From Verrucomicrobiota bacterium (GTDB taxonomy: Bacteria; Verrucomicrobiota; Verrucomicrobiia; Palsa-1439): a stretch of DNA of 53,549 bases. The notes beneath the pieces were generated by a model. That model did no database searches and was not told where the DNA came from. It saw only the letters and a program-made list of their open reading frames with translations. Below, in pieces: positions 44,113 through 50,825 of this stretch (the first letter of the stretch is position 1; every line of letters starts with the position of its first letter). The position numbers were made by a program, and so were the translations under genes. Location of the stretch: the NCBI GenBank assembly GCA_003164675.1, contig PLTX01000063.1, positions 1 to 53,549 on the forward strand, given 5' to 3'.

Positions 44113-44204
44113 CGGCGCGTGGTGTAAAGAGCACAGCGCGGCTTATAACCGCGGTCGCACTCGATCAGTGCCCGGTGCAGGTGCAAGTCCTGCCGCGCCG
44201 ACCA
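44113..44204 (+). tRNA. tRNA-Ile(TAT) with long variable arm
   Basis: Acceptor CGGCGCG/CGCGCCG, anticodon arm CGCGG-CTTATAA-CCGCG, variable hairpin GCACT-CGATC-AGTGC, T-stem GCAGG/CCTGC with loop TGCAAGT, A73, CCA. Long variable arms belong to Leu, Ser and Tyr, so its charging identity is open. Confidence 0.82.
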
Positions 44205-44207
44205 GTT

Positions 44208-44281
44208 GCCCCCGTCGTCTATGAGTAGGATCTCGGACTTTCAATCCGAAGAAGCGAGTGCGAGCCTCGCCGGGGGCACCA
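44208..44281 (+). tRNA. tRNA-Glu(TTC)
   Basis: Acceptor GCCCCCG/CGGGGGC, anticodon arm TCGGA-CTTTCAA-TCCGA, D-loop with GAGTAGGA, T-stem GCGAG/CTCGC with loop TGCGAGC, A73, CCA. Confidence 0.92.
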
Positions 44282-44285
44282 CATC

Positions 44286-44362
44286 GGGTCGGTAGCTCAA
44301 TCAGATAGAGCTTTCGCCTTTTAAGCGACGAGATGTGGGTGCAACTCCCACCCGGCCCACCA
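44286..44362 (+). tRNA. tRNA-Lys(TTT)
   Basis: Acceptor GGGTCGG/CCGGCCC, anticodon arm TCGC-CTTTTAA-GCGA, D-loop AATCAGATAGAG, T-stem GTGGG/CCCAC with loop TGCAACT, A73, CCA. Only one base separates it from a normal lysine T-loop (TTCAACT). Confidence 0.92.
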
Positions 44363-44367
44363 GTTTT

Positions 44368-44443
44368 GCTCGTGTAGCCCAACAGCAGAGGCACGGCGTC
44401 GAGAGCGCCGCCAGTGCAGGTGCGAATTCTGCCGCGAGCACCA
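44368..44443 (+). tRNA. tRNA-Leu(GAG), short variable arm, C33
   Basis: Acceptor GCTCGTG/CGCGAGC, same D-arm as the Leu(TAG) gene, anticodon stem CGGCG/CGCCG with loop TCGAGAG (C at 33), T-stem GCAGG/TCTGC with loop TGCGAAT, A73, CCA. Confidence 0.8.
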
Positions 44444-44450
44444 ATAGTTT

Positions 44451-44524
44451 TGCCGAGTAGTCCAACAGTAGGACATCTCGCTTTGAACGAGAGGATCGTG
44501 GTGCGATTCCACGCTCGGCAGCCA
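44451..44524 (+). tRNA. tRNA-Gln(TTG)
   Basis: Acceptor TGCCGAG/CTCGGCA, anticodon arm TCTCG-CTTTGAA-CGAGA, D-loop AACAGTAGGA, T-stem CGTGG/CCACG with loop TGCGATT, G73, CCA. Confidence 0.92.
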
Positions 44525-44529
44525 GTTCC

Positions 44530-44603
44530 CGCCCGATGGTGAAATAGCATCACGCCTGGCTTACATCCAGGAGTCCGGGGAGCATAACCTCGTCGGGCGA
44601 CCA
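44530..44603 (+). tRNA. tRNA-Val(TAC)
   Basis: Last gene of the array. Acceptor CGCCCGA/TCGGGCG, anticodon arm CCTGG-CTTACAT-CCAGG, D-arm GTGA-AATAGCA-TCAC, T-stem CGGGG/CCTCG with loop AGCATAA, A73, CCA. Confidence 0.9.
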
Positions 44604-44677
44604 CTTTGCGGCAGTGAGATAGGAGTTCCATTTCGCACACAACAAAGCACGAACACCAAACAGAACGGGTAAAATGT

Positions 44678-45262
44678 ATGAATGACGTATTGAACAAGGC
44701 AACCGTGCTCGTCCTTAACCGGAACTGGCAGGCGATCAATGTCCGCACGCCGGCTGATGCGTTCTGCCAGATGGCAATCGACGCGGCGACCGGCCTCGAC
44801 ATCGAGGGCCACGACGTGATGCGTCCGGTTTCGTGGGCGGAGTGGCTCACATTGCCGGTGCGTCCGCAGGACAACGCGGTCGGCACGGCGCGCGGGCTTG
44901 TGCGCGTGCCGACGGTCATCGTGTGTGTCGGTTACGCTAAAGTGCCGTTGAAGCGCCCGAAGCTCTCGGCCCGCAACATCCGCGAGCGCGACCGGCACCG
45001 TTGCCAATACACGGGCAAGATTCTGCGCCCCGACGAAAGCAGCATTGACCATGTCATTCCCCGTTCGCGCGGTGGAAGGACAACGTGGGATAACTGTGTC
45101 TTGGCGAGCCGGGAAGTAAATGCTCGCAAGGGAGATCGTCTGCCGCGTGCGGCCGGGCTGCGCCTGATCGCCGTTCCGAAAACTCCATCGTCGATTCCTG
45201 TGACACTGAGCATCCGGAATGCGCATGGAATCAAGGACTGGGAACCATTCCTGGTAAAGTAG
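44678..45262 (+). CDS. HNH endonuclease
   Basis: A 194-residue HNH nuclease. The N-terminal 60 residues (ATVLVLNRNWQAINVRTPAD) are typical of bacterial HNH proteins of this size; the nuclease site is RDRHRCQYTGK, SSIDHVIPRSRGG and WDNCVLASREVNARKGDR, with the His-Asn-His metal-finger layout (one zinc-Cys pair replaced). It begins 74 bases after the last tRNA and faces the same way, so it may be co-transcribed with the array. Homing, phage-packaging or defence roles are all possible. Confidence 0.9.
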   Translation: MNDVLNKATVLVLNRNWQAINVRTPADAFCQMAIDAATGLDIEGHDVMRPVSWAEWLTLPVRPQDNAVGTARGLVRVPTVIVCVGYAKVPLKRPKLSARNIRERDRHRCQYTGKILRPDESSIDHVIPRSRGGRTTWDNCVLASREVNARKGDRLPRAAGLRLIAVPKTPSSIPVTLSIRNAHGIKDWEPFLVK

Positions 45263-45306
45263 AACTGGTGGACAATTCCAAACAGAGGATATGCTTGGTT
45301 CGACAA

Positions 45307-45567
45307 ATGCACATTCCTCGAACTGCAAACATCATTGGACGAAACATCGCCCGGTTTCGGTATCAACAAGAATGGACGCAGGAGCTACTCGCAATCAAAA
45401 TGCAATTGCGAGGGTGTTACATTACTCGCGACATCATCGCCAGCATTGAAACGCAGCGTTCTTCAGTCACCGATTTACGAATCGCGTTTTTCGCGAAAGA
45501 GTTTGGCGTGACTGTGAGTGATCTTTTCCCAGCCGAACCGACACTCCGTTGGACGATGCGTGAATGA
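45307..45567 (+). CDS. Small XRE-type helix-turn-helix protein
   Basis: An 86-residue Cro/CI-like regulator: IIGRNIARFRYQQEWTQELL starts the domain and IIASIETQRSSVTDLRIAFF followed by KEFGVTVSDLFP ends it. A GTG start 39 bases upstream is an alternative. It overlaps the metallophosphoesterase start by four bases and could control the HNH-array or phosphoesterase genes. Confidence 0.75.
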   Translation: MHIPRTANIIGRNIARFRYQQEWTQELLAIKMQLRGCYITRDIIASIETQRSSVTDLRIAFFAKEFGVTVSDLFPAEPTLRWTMRE

Positions 45568-46458
45568 ATTCGACCGAGAGCATGAAATTCCTCGTCACCG
45601 GTGATCTGCATCAGTGGATCGAGAAATGGGAAGAACTTGTGAAGGTTGTCGGCAAGGAAAAGCCACGCTTCGTTCTCATCGCCGGTGACTTGCTCCCCAA
45701 AACCGGCGGATACGCAGCGCAAAAAGATTTCTTTCCGGAGTTGAGCCGCTATTGCCGAGAAATGAAACGGCGAGACCCGGTCACCGTGCTAACGTATTTG
45801 GGCAACGATGATTTTCATGTCCTTGAGCCGCTGCTCGATCAATTGGAAGCCGAGGGGCTGTGCGTCAATTTGAACGGACGAATTCACCGCGAGGCGGGGT
45901 TGATTTTCTGCGGCATGAACAAAGTTCGCGATTATCCGTTGGGGTATAAACACTGGTGCGTGCCGGATGAAAACTTTCTCGCCTGCCCGCAACAATACTG
46001 TGGCGAGGGACTGACCGTGAATGAAAAAGGCGAGTTCGTGCCGCTGGACAATTTGGTGGCCCACCTATTCCGCCAAGCCATCCATCAAACAGGAACTGCA
46101 TCGCCTCAAGAAACAATTGGCCGAAGGCGAAATGCAGCGAAGCATCTGGATGATTCACCAGCCGCCGTCCGGATTGGGCATGGACATCTGTGGCAACGGA
46201 CACTGCGTTGGGTCGCCGACGGTGCTGCAATTTGCCGCTGATAATCAACCGTTGCTTGGCTGTAGCGGGCACATTCACGAGTCTCCTTACCAAGTCGGAG
46301 GGAATTGGGTCGGTCGTGTTGGAAAAACGGTCTGGCTACAACCAGGCCAGATTGATTTCAAGCTCCATTACGAGACGGTCGAAATCACCGAAAAGTATTC
46401 GGTCAACACCGTCTGTCACAGCATCTTTGGTCCAGAGCCAAAAAGGAGGACGGACTAA
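45564..46458 (+). pseudogene. Calcineurin-like metallophosphoesterase, frameshifted
   Basis: The first frame holds the N-terminal motifs: FLVTGDLHQWIEKWEELV (D-x-H), IAGDLLPK (GD) and YLGNDDFHVLEPLL (GND). Near 46,070 the match shifts by one base to a second frame that carries IWMIHQPPSGLGMDICGNGH and LGCSGHIHESPYQVGG, the distal His motifs. Joined, they give a complete enzyme of about 298 residues. Metallophosphoesterases of this kind cleave nucleotides, RNA 2',3'-cyclic ends or DNA. Both halves look under constraint, so a sequencing error or programmed shift is possible. Confidence 0.75.
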
Positions 46459-46498
46459 ACGCGGCATGCTGCGCTGTTGCACATGGCGCACGACCGGT

Positions 46499-46565
46499 CG
46501 GAAGTATATTCCATGCGCAGTAGTTCACTGGAAAAGAGAATTACGTCGTACCGACTATACTTCCG
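46499..46565 (+). promoter_or_regulatory. Leader inverted repeat upstream of the RF2-like gene
   Basis: CGGAAGTATA and TATACTTCCG are perfect complements 47 bases apart in the 155-base gap before the release-factor-like gene. It could be an operator pair or part of an attenuator. Nothing else is recognised in the gap. Confidence 0.4.
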
Positions 46566-46613
46566 GTTGACGATCAAGCCACCGATGAGCGGGCTGCAGT
46601 TTCCTGGATTAAC

Positions 46614-47114
46614 ATGGATCGGCTTTTCTGCTACCTTTGGTTCGATATGAGCACGGGCACAATTGATAGGGCAGACGTTGTCCTGAACATCGGAGCTGCC
46701 GAGGATACTGCGGAATGCAATGATTGGGTGAAGATGCTTCTGCGGATGTACGGCCGCTATTGCGAGGCACACGGCCTCAAGTACGAGGTCGTGGCCGACC
46801 AGCCAGGTCGTGCCAGTGTGCAGGTGACTGGGGCTGACCACGGTCGCTTCAAGGCTGAACACGGTGTGCATCGGCTGTCGCGCATCTCGCCGTTCGACCC
46901 CAACAGGCGTCGCCACACCTCATTCGCTTCGGTGGACGTTGCCCAAGCCGGCCACGGCCCGGCAAGTCCTTCCAGCCAATACATCCGGGCCTATATTCTC
47001 AGCCCGCGCGCTGCGGTGGTTGAATTGCGCACAGGTTTCACGGCAGACATCCCCGAGAAAGTCCTCGACGGGGACCTCGACCAATTCATCGACGCTTGGA
47101 GCAAGGCCGGCTAG
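46614..47114 (+). CDS. RF2-like protein without the GGQ (peptidyl-hydrolase) domain
   Basis: The 166-residue protein matches the codon-recognition superdomain of peptide chain release factor 2: CNDWVKMLLRMYGRYCEAHG, then EHGVHRLSRISPFDPNRRRH with the SPF tripeptide that reads TGA/TAA stops (residues 92-94), and the RF2 tail AYILSPRAAVVELRTGF and LDGDLDQFIDAWSKAG. Between FASVDV and SQYIRAY, where RF2 has domain 3 with the GGQ catalytic motif, only about ten residues remain. Helical domain 1 is also missing. Translation may start at the second Met (46,647). It could occupy stop codons without releasing peptide. Confidence 0.85.
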   Translation: MDRLFCYLWFDMSTGTIDRADVVLNIGAAEDTAECNDWVKMLLRMYGRYCEAHGLKYEVVADQPGRASVQVTGADHGRFKAEHGVHRLSRISPFDPNRRRHTSFASVDVAQAGHGPASPSSQYIRAYILSPRAAVVELRTGFTADIPEKVLDGDLDQFIDAWSKAG

Positions 47115-47155
47115 GATCACCTACGCTCTGAAGTCCTGCATCGCATGGAGAACCA

Positions 47156-47440
47156 ATGAGCCCCAAACCCAAAACCTCGGCGCGAACGCGGGAAACGCGT
47201 TCGTTGAATCGGGTTGTCGGTCGGATAAAAGACCTTCCACCGAATCAATCGCTTGGCGGAGTCCGCTTCAGGCATCCACAGACGGGTGCAATCTGCATTT
47301 GGCATTCACAATGGGGGTACAAGGACGGCAAGGCGGGCGTGTGGTACAAGACTGACGAAAAATCTTCGCAGGTGTACCCGCTCCCTTTGGACAAACTTGA
47401 AGATGCTCTCGATTTTGAAGTGGTGCAGACGAACGGTTAG
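47156..47440 (+). CDS. Small protein of unknown function
   Basis: A 94-residue protein following the RF2-like gene by 41 bases on the same strand. The first 20 residues are basic and disordered (PKPKTSARTRETRSLNRVVG); the rest contains aromatic, strand-rich sequence (GAICIWHSQWGYKDGKAGVW). No family was recognised. Position suggests an operon with the release-factor-like gene. Confidence 0.55.
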   Translation: MSPKPKTSARTRETRSLNRVVGRIKDLPPNQSLGGVRFRHPQTGAICIWHSQWGYKDGKAGVWYKTDEKSSQVYPLPLDKLEDALDFEVVQTNG

Positions 47441-47473
47441 CTGACGCACGAGCTGAGTCGCTGATCGCAAATT

Positions 47474-47545
47474 GACACGCCGCCCGGCACCATCGTTCTC
47501 GATCCGTTCATGGGCGCCCGCGCCAGCGCCGGTGTGGCTAGCCAT
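47474..47545 (+). pseudogene. DNA methyltransferase C-terminal fragment
   Basis: The short frame DTPPGTIVLDPFMGARASAG carries the DPFMG (motif I, SAM-binding) end of N4/N6 adenine or cytosine DNA methylases. Nothing else of the gene remains. It precedes a second, larger methylase fragment, so at least one R-M or orphan methylase gene was lost here. Confidence 0.55.
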
Positions 47546-47649
47546 TTTTCCACCTCGCGGTTGATCGATGGCGAGATGTTACAAAATCTTGATCGTTCGT
47601 GCAATGACGGCGTCGGGTTGTTACACTGCGCACCGAGGAGTCAGCCACG

Positions 47650-48591
47650 ATGGCGAAGAAAAAACTGTATCGCAAGCACGTTGGCAAGGAGACCGCGAAC
47701 GTTCTCGCCGAGAAGATCGACACGCTGCGGGAGCTTTTTCCCGGCGCGTTTGCCGAGGGCAAGGTTGATTGGGACAAACTTCGCTCGCTGCTCGATGACG
47801 CGGTCGATGATCGGCCTGAGAGGTACTCGTTCACGTGGGCGGGCAAGCGGGAAGCGATCCGGCTGCTCCAGACGCCCAGCCGCGCGACACTGGTGCCGGT
47901 GGAGAAGGAATCGGTCAGCTTCGATACGACGCAACACCTGTTCATCGAGGGCGACAATCTCGAAGTGCTCAAGCTGCTGTACAAGCCGTATTTCGGGCGC
48001 GTGAAGATGATCTACATCGACCCGCCGTACAACACGGGCAACGATTTCATCTATCCCGACAACTTTGCCGATCCGCTGGACAGCTACCTGAAGATTACCG
48101 GCCAGAAGACCGCCGAGGGCAACCTGCTGACGAGCAATCCCGAAACCAGTGGGCGCTATCACTCCGCGTGGCTCACGATGATGTATCCGCGCCTGTTCCT
48201 CGCCCGCCAGCTTCTGGATGATGACGGCGTTATTCTCGTGAGCATCGACGACCACGAAGTTCACAACTTGCGGATGCTGATGAATGAGATTTTTGGGGAA
48301 GAAAGTTTCCTCGCGTGCTTCATCTGGCATCGAAGGCAAATGGCAGACAGCCGCAATCTTGACCGGGCCTCGACGGATCACGAGTATGTAGTGGCGTATC
48401 GTAACGAGAGGGCGGCACTGCGAGGGAAGGACCGTGATATGAGATTTGGTTGGCAGCGGCGTGTTCGTGGGCTGCTGTGTGATCCCGAGGCACGCATTCT
48501 GGTCACTGATGCAGGAGATCGAACGACTGGGACATGCGCTCTACAACTTGCCCCCGCCGAAATTGAATTGGTGGAGGACAATGCCCTATGA
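47650..48591 (+). pseudogene. Type III restriction-modification Mod methylase, 3'-truncated
   Basis: The first 260 residues are the N-terminal half of a Mod/N6-adenine methylase: LFIEGDNLEVLKLLYKPYFG, the catalytic IDPPYNTGNDF (DPPY) and DDGVILVSIDDHEVHNLRML. After YVVAYRNERAALRGKDRD the match ends and the frame runs into unrelated sequence. In another frame 48,493-48,600 encodes IERLGHALYNLPPPKLNWW, the tail of a different protein. Full Mod proteins are about twice this length, and no Res subunit is present. Confidence 0.8.
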
Positions 48592-49325
48592 AACCACCTA
48601 ACACCTTGCTTGCGGTCCTGCGGGAAGACGTGCTGCCCGGTTTGTTGGCGCAGCATCCGTACATCAGTCTCGCAGCGGTCAAGGCCGAGTTGAAGCGGCA
48701 GCGCCGCGCCGCCGGCCCGAACACGCTCAAGCAGTACCTGGCCCAACTGAAGCGGGAGGGCGTCGTCCACGATGCCGGCAAGGGCTGGTACACCTCCGTC
48801 AAAGAACCATTCGAGGTCAATCCCGCCCCGGTAGCACCTCTGGTCAGTTTGCTGGAGGCGAAGTATCCGCTGTTAGACTTTGCGTGCTGGTCCACGGAGC
48901 AGGTCAAATCCTACGTGCATCTGACGTTGACGCGGTTCGCATCGTTCGTGTACGTCGAGCGCCACAACCGGTCGGCTGTCTTCGAGACGTTGCGCGAAGC
49001 CGGGTGGGATGCCTGGCTCGACCCATCGCCCGCCGAAGCCGGTAAGACCTTCACGATTCGGGAGAAAACCGTCGTCGTGCGGCCGAGCATTACGCAGCAG
49101 CCGGTTGCTGGCAAAGTTGCTCCAATCGAGAAATTGCTGGTCGATTTGTATGTCGAATGTGGGCTGTTGCCCTTGATGGACTTGGAGGAATGCCGCCGGA
49201 TGGCTACGAATCTGGTGCGCAGTCGAAGAGTGAATGTGGCCGCTCTCTCGGATTACACCAAGCGCCGAAATGTGCGGCTTCAGGACCTCTTCGAGACAAG
49301 GGAATATACCATCCTCAGTTTTTGA
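48588..49325 (+). CDS. AbiEi-like type IV antitoxin (DUF6577-type)
   Basis: A 245-residue protein with an N-terminal winged helix (ISLAAVKAELKRQRRAAGPN, YLAQLKREGVVHDAGKGWY) and a core with FACWSTEQVKSYVHLTLTRF and KVAPIEKLLVDLYVECGLLP, typical of antitoxins paired with AbiEii nucleotidyltransferases. It is 28 bases upstream of the toxin gene. It starts with ATG overlapping the truncated Mod frame. Type IV antitoxins act on the toxin target or on transcription rather than binding the toxin. Confidence 0.8.
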   Translation: MKPPNTLLAVLREDVLPGLLAQHPYISLAAVKAELKRQRRAAGPNTLKQYLAQLKREGVVHDAGKGWYTSVKEPFEVNPAPVAPLVSLLEAKYPLLDFACWSTEQVKSYVHLTLTRFASFVYVERHNRSAVFETLREAGWDAWLDPSPAEAGKTFTIREKTVVVRPSITQQPVAGKVAPIEKLLVDLYVECGLLPLMDLEECRRMATNLVRSRRVNVAALSDYTKRRNVRLQDLFETREYTILSF

Positions 49326-49353
49326 CGATTTTTGGCCTTGGTATATCGCAACA

Positions 49354-50424
49354 ATGCAGACAATTGACCGCCAATGCCTTACGAAATCGTGGATTTTGGG
49401 AAAGGCCGCCGAATTGGCCCCGGTCGAGCCGGTCCAGTTGGAGCGGTGCATCCTCGCCTTTGAACTGCTGGGGCGGATCGCCGATGCCGAGATTCCCTTC
49501 ATCTTCAAGGGCGGCACAGCCGTTCTTCTACGCCTAAAGAGCCTGCATCGCTTGTCAGTGGACGTGGACATCAGTTCGCAGTGCCCACCCGCCAAACTAG
49601 AGCGTGAACTCACCGAGGTCGGACGGCGCGCGCCGTTCCTCGGCTGCGAGGAACGCCAGCGGCGGCAGCCACCGCTGCCCAAGAAACGGCACTTCTATTT
49701 TGCCTTCAAGTCCTCCATCACCGGTGACGAGGGACATGTCATCGTAGATGTGTTGGAGGAGGGCGATCTGTATCCGGTCGTTGAGGACGTGCCGGTCGCG
49801 ATGCCGTTCTTCATCCCTGATCACCGGGTGATCGTTCGCGTCCCTACTGCCGAGGGATTGCTCGGCGACAAACTTACCGCCTTTGCGCCAACGACGGTCG
49901 GCCTGCCGTATGACGCCGAAAGTCCGGTGGACCTCATCAAGCAGCTTTTCGACATCAGCCAATTGTTTGACAGGGTGACGCGGCTGGACACGGTCATCAC
50001 CGCATACCGCCGCATCTTCGGGGCCGAGAACCGGTACCGCGGCAACAAGTTCACCGCCGAGCAGGTGTTGGATGACACGTATGAAGCAGCACTGACGCTG
50101 GCCGCAATCGATCTCACGAAAGCCCTCGACGCACAACGGACAGCCGTGCTCAAGGCTGGTGTCGCAAATATCGCCCCACTCCTCGTGCAGTCGGATTTCA
50201 AACTCCCGCAGGCGAAAGCCGGTGCTGGAAAGGCCGCGTTATTGACTCGGCTCATCCGGGCCAACCGCCGTGAGGTTGAACTGCCAGCACTCCGTTTCGA
50301 TCCGCAAATCATTGCCTCCTTGCAGGGTCTCCTCATAGACCGTCCATTGGAATACCTCAACAAACTGAAAGGCGTCAGTCCGGAGGCTTTCCACTACTGG
50401 CACAAGGTTCAGCGAATGGCTTGA
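49354..50424 (+). CDS. AbiEii/AbiGii-family nucleotidyltransferase toxin
   Basis: A 356-residue protein with the minimal nucleotidyltransferase core: IFKGGTAVLLRLKSLHRLSV then DVDISSQ (GG-x-n-D-x-D) near residues 51 to 73, followed by GLLGDKLTAFAPTTVG and VDLIKQLFDISQLFD. Members transfer nucleotides to tRNA acceptor ends or other targets and arrest growth during phage infection. The ATG at MQTIDRQCLTKSW is used; upstream frame lies inside the antitoxin gene. Both partners look intact. Confidence 0.85.
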   Translation: MQTIDRQCLTKSWILGKAAELAPVEPVQLERCILAFELLGRIADAEIPFIFKGGTAVLLRLKSLHRLSVDVDISSQCPPAKLERELTEVGRRAPFLGCEERQRRQPPLPKKRHFYFAFKSSITGDEGHVIVDVLEEGDLYPVVEDVPVAMPFFIPDHRVIVRVPTAEGLLGDKLTAFAPTTVGLPYDAESPVDLIKQLFDISQLFDRVTRLDTVITAYRRIFGAENRYRGNKFTAEQVLDDTYEAALTLAAIDLTKALDAQRTAVLKAGVANIAPLLVQSDFKLPQAKAGAGKAALLTRLIRANRREVELPALRFDPQIIASLQGLLIDRPLEYLNKLKGVSPEAFHYWHKVQRMA

Positions 50425-50459
50425 ACGAAGAGAGGAGAGTCTATCCATTTATAGTCGGT

Positions 50460-50479
50460 TATAGCCCCAAGTGGCTATA
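50460..50479. repeat. Inverted repeat after the toxin gene
   Basis: TATAGCC and GGCTATA flank a 6-base spacer, 36 bases past the toxin stop. Without a T-run it is more likely an operator than a terminator. The remaining gap to 50,572 shows nothing. Confidence 0.45.
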
Positions 50480-50572
50480 CATGGGTATAAACAGGTAGAA
50501 ATCGACAGGATACTGATCGAGGACACCGACGCCCCTGCGAGAAGCGATCGACTCTTGAGGAAACCCTCAAAA

Positions 50573-50752
50573 CCCGCGCTGGCCCGTGCCGCGAGCGCTG
50601 CACTCATTTCGTTTCGCCGCTCCCGGCATGCGCCGCGACGGGCTGGCTTATCTGCGGTCCGTGCCGGCTTCCGTCGCGGTCGGCGGAGACGGGCAGTCGT
50701 CCGTTCCGCCCGCCGCTCCGTTCACCGGCACCGACCGCTTTGCCATTTCGTT
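50573..50752. repeat. Direct repeat, left copy (about 180 bp)
   Basis: The segment shares long identical stretches (for example GCGCCGCGACGGGCTGG and CCGTTCCGCCCGCCGCTCCG) in the same order and orientation with 53,269-53,447. By eye the copies are roughly 85 percent identical. No gene lies in either copy. Confidence 0.85.
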
Positions 50753-50825
50753 GCGCCAAGATACAGTCCGCTTGGGCTCAGATATTGCGTTTACATAATG
50801 AACCGTATGACGGTACGATGCGCAC

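Noticed and set aside
40728..44603. CRISPR array
   Set aside because: Periodicity of about 80 bases and repeated words (GGTGCGACTCC) come from tRNA T-arms; units have acceptor pairing, different anticodons and no constant repeat.
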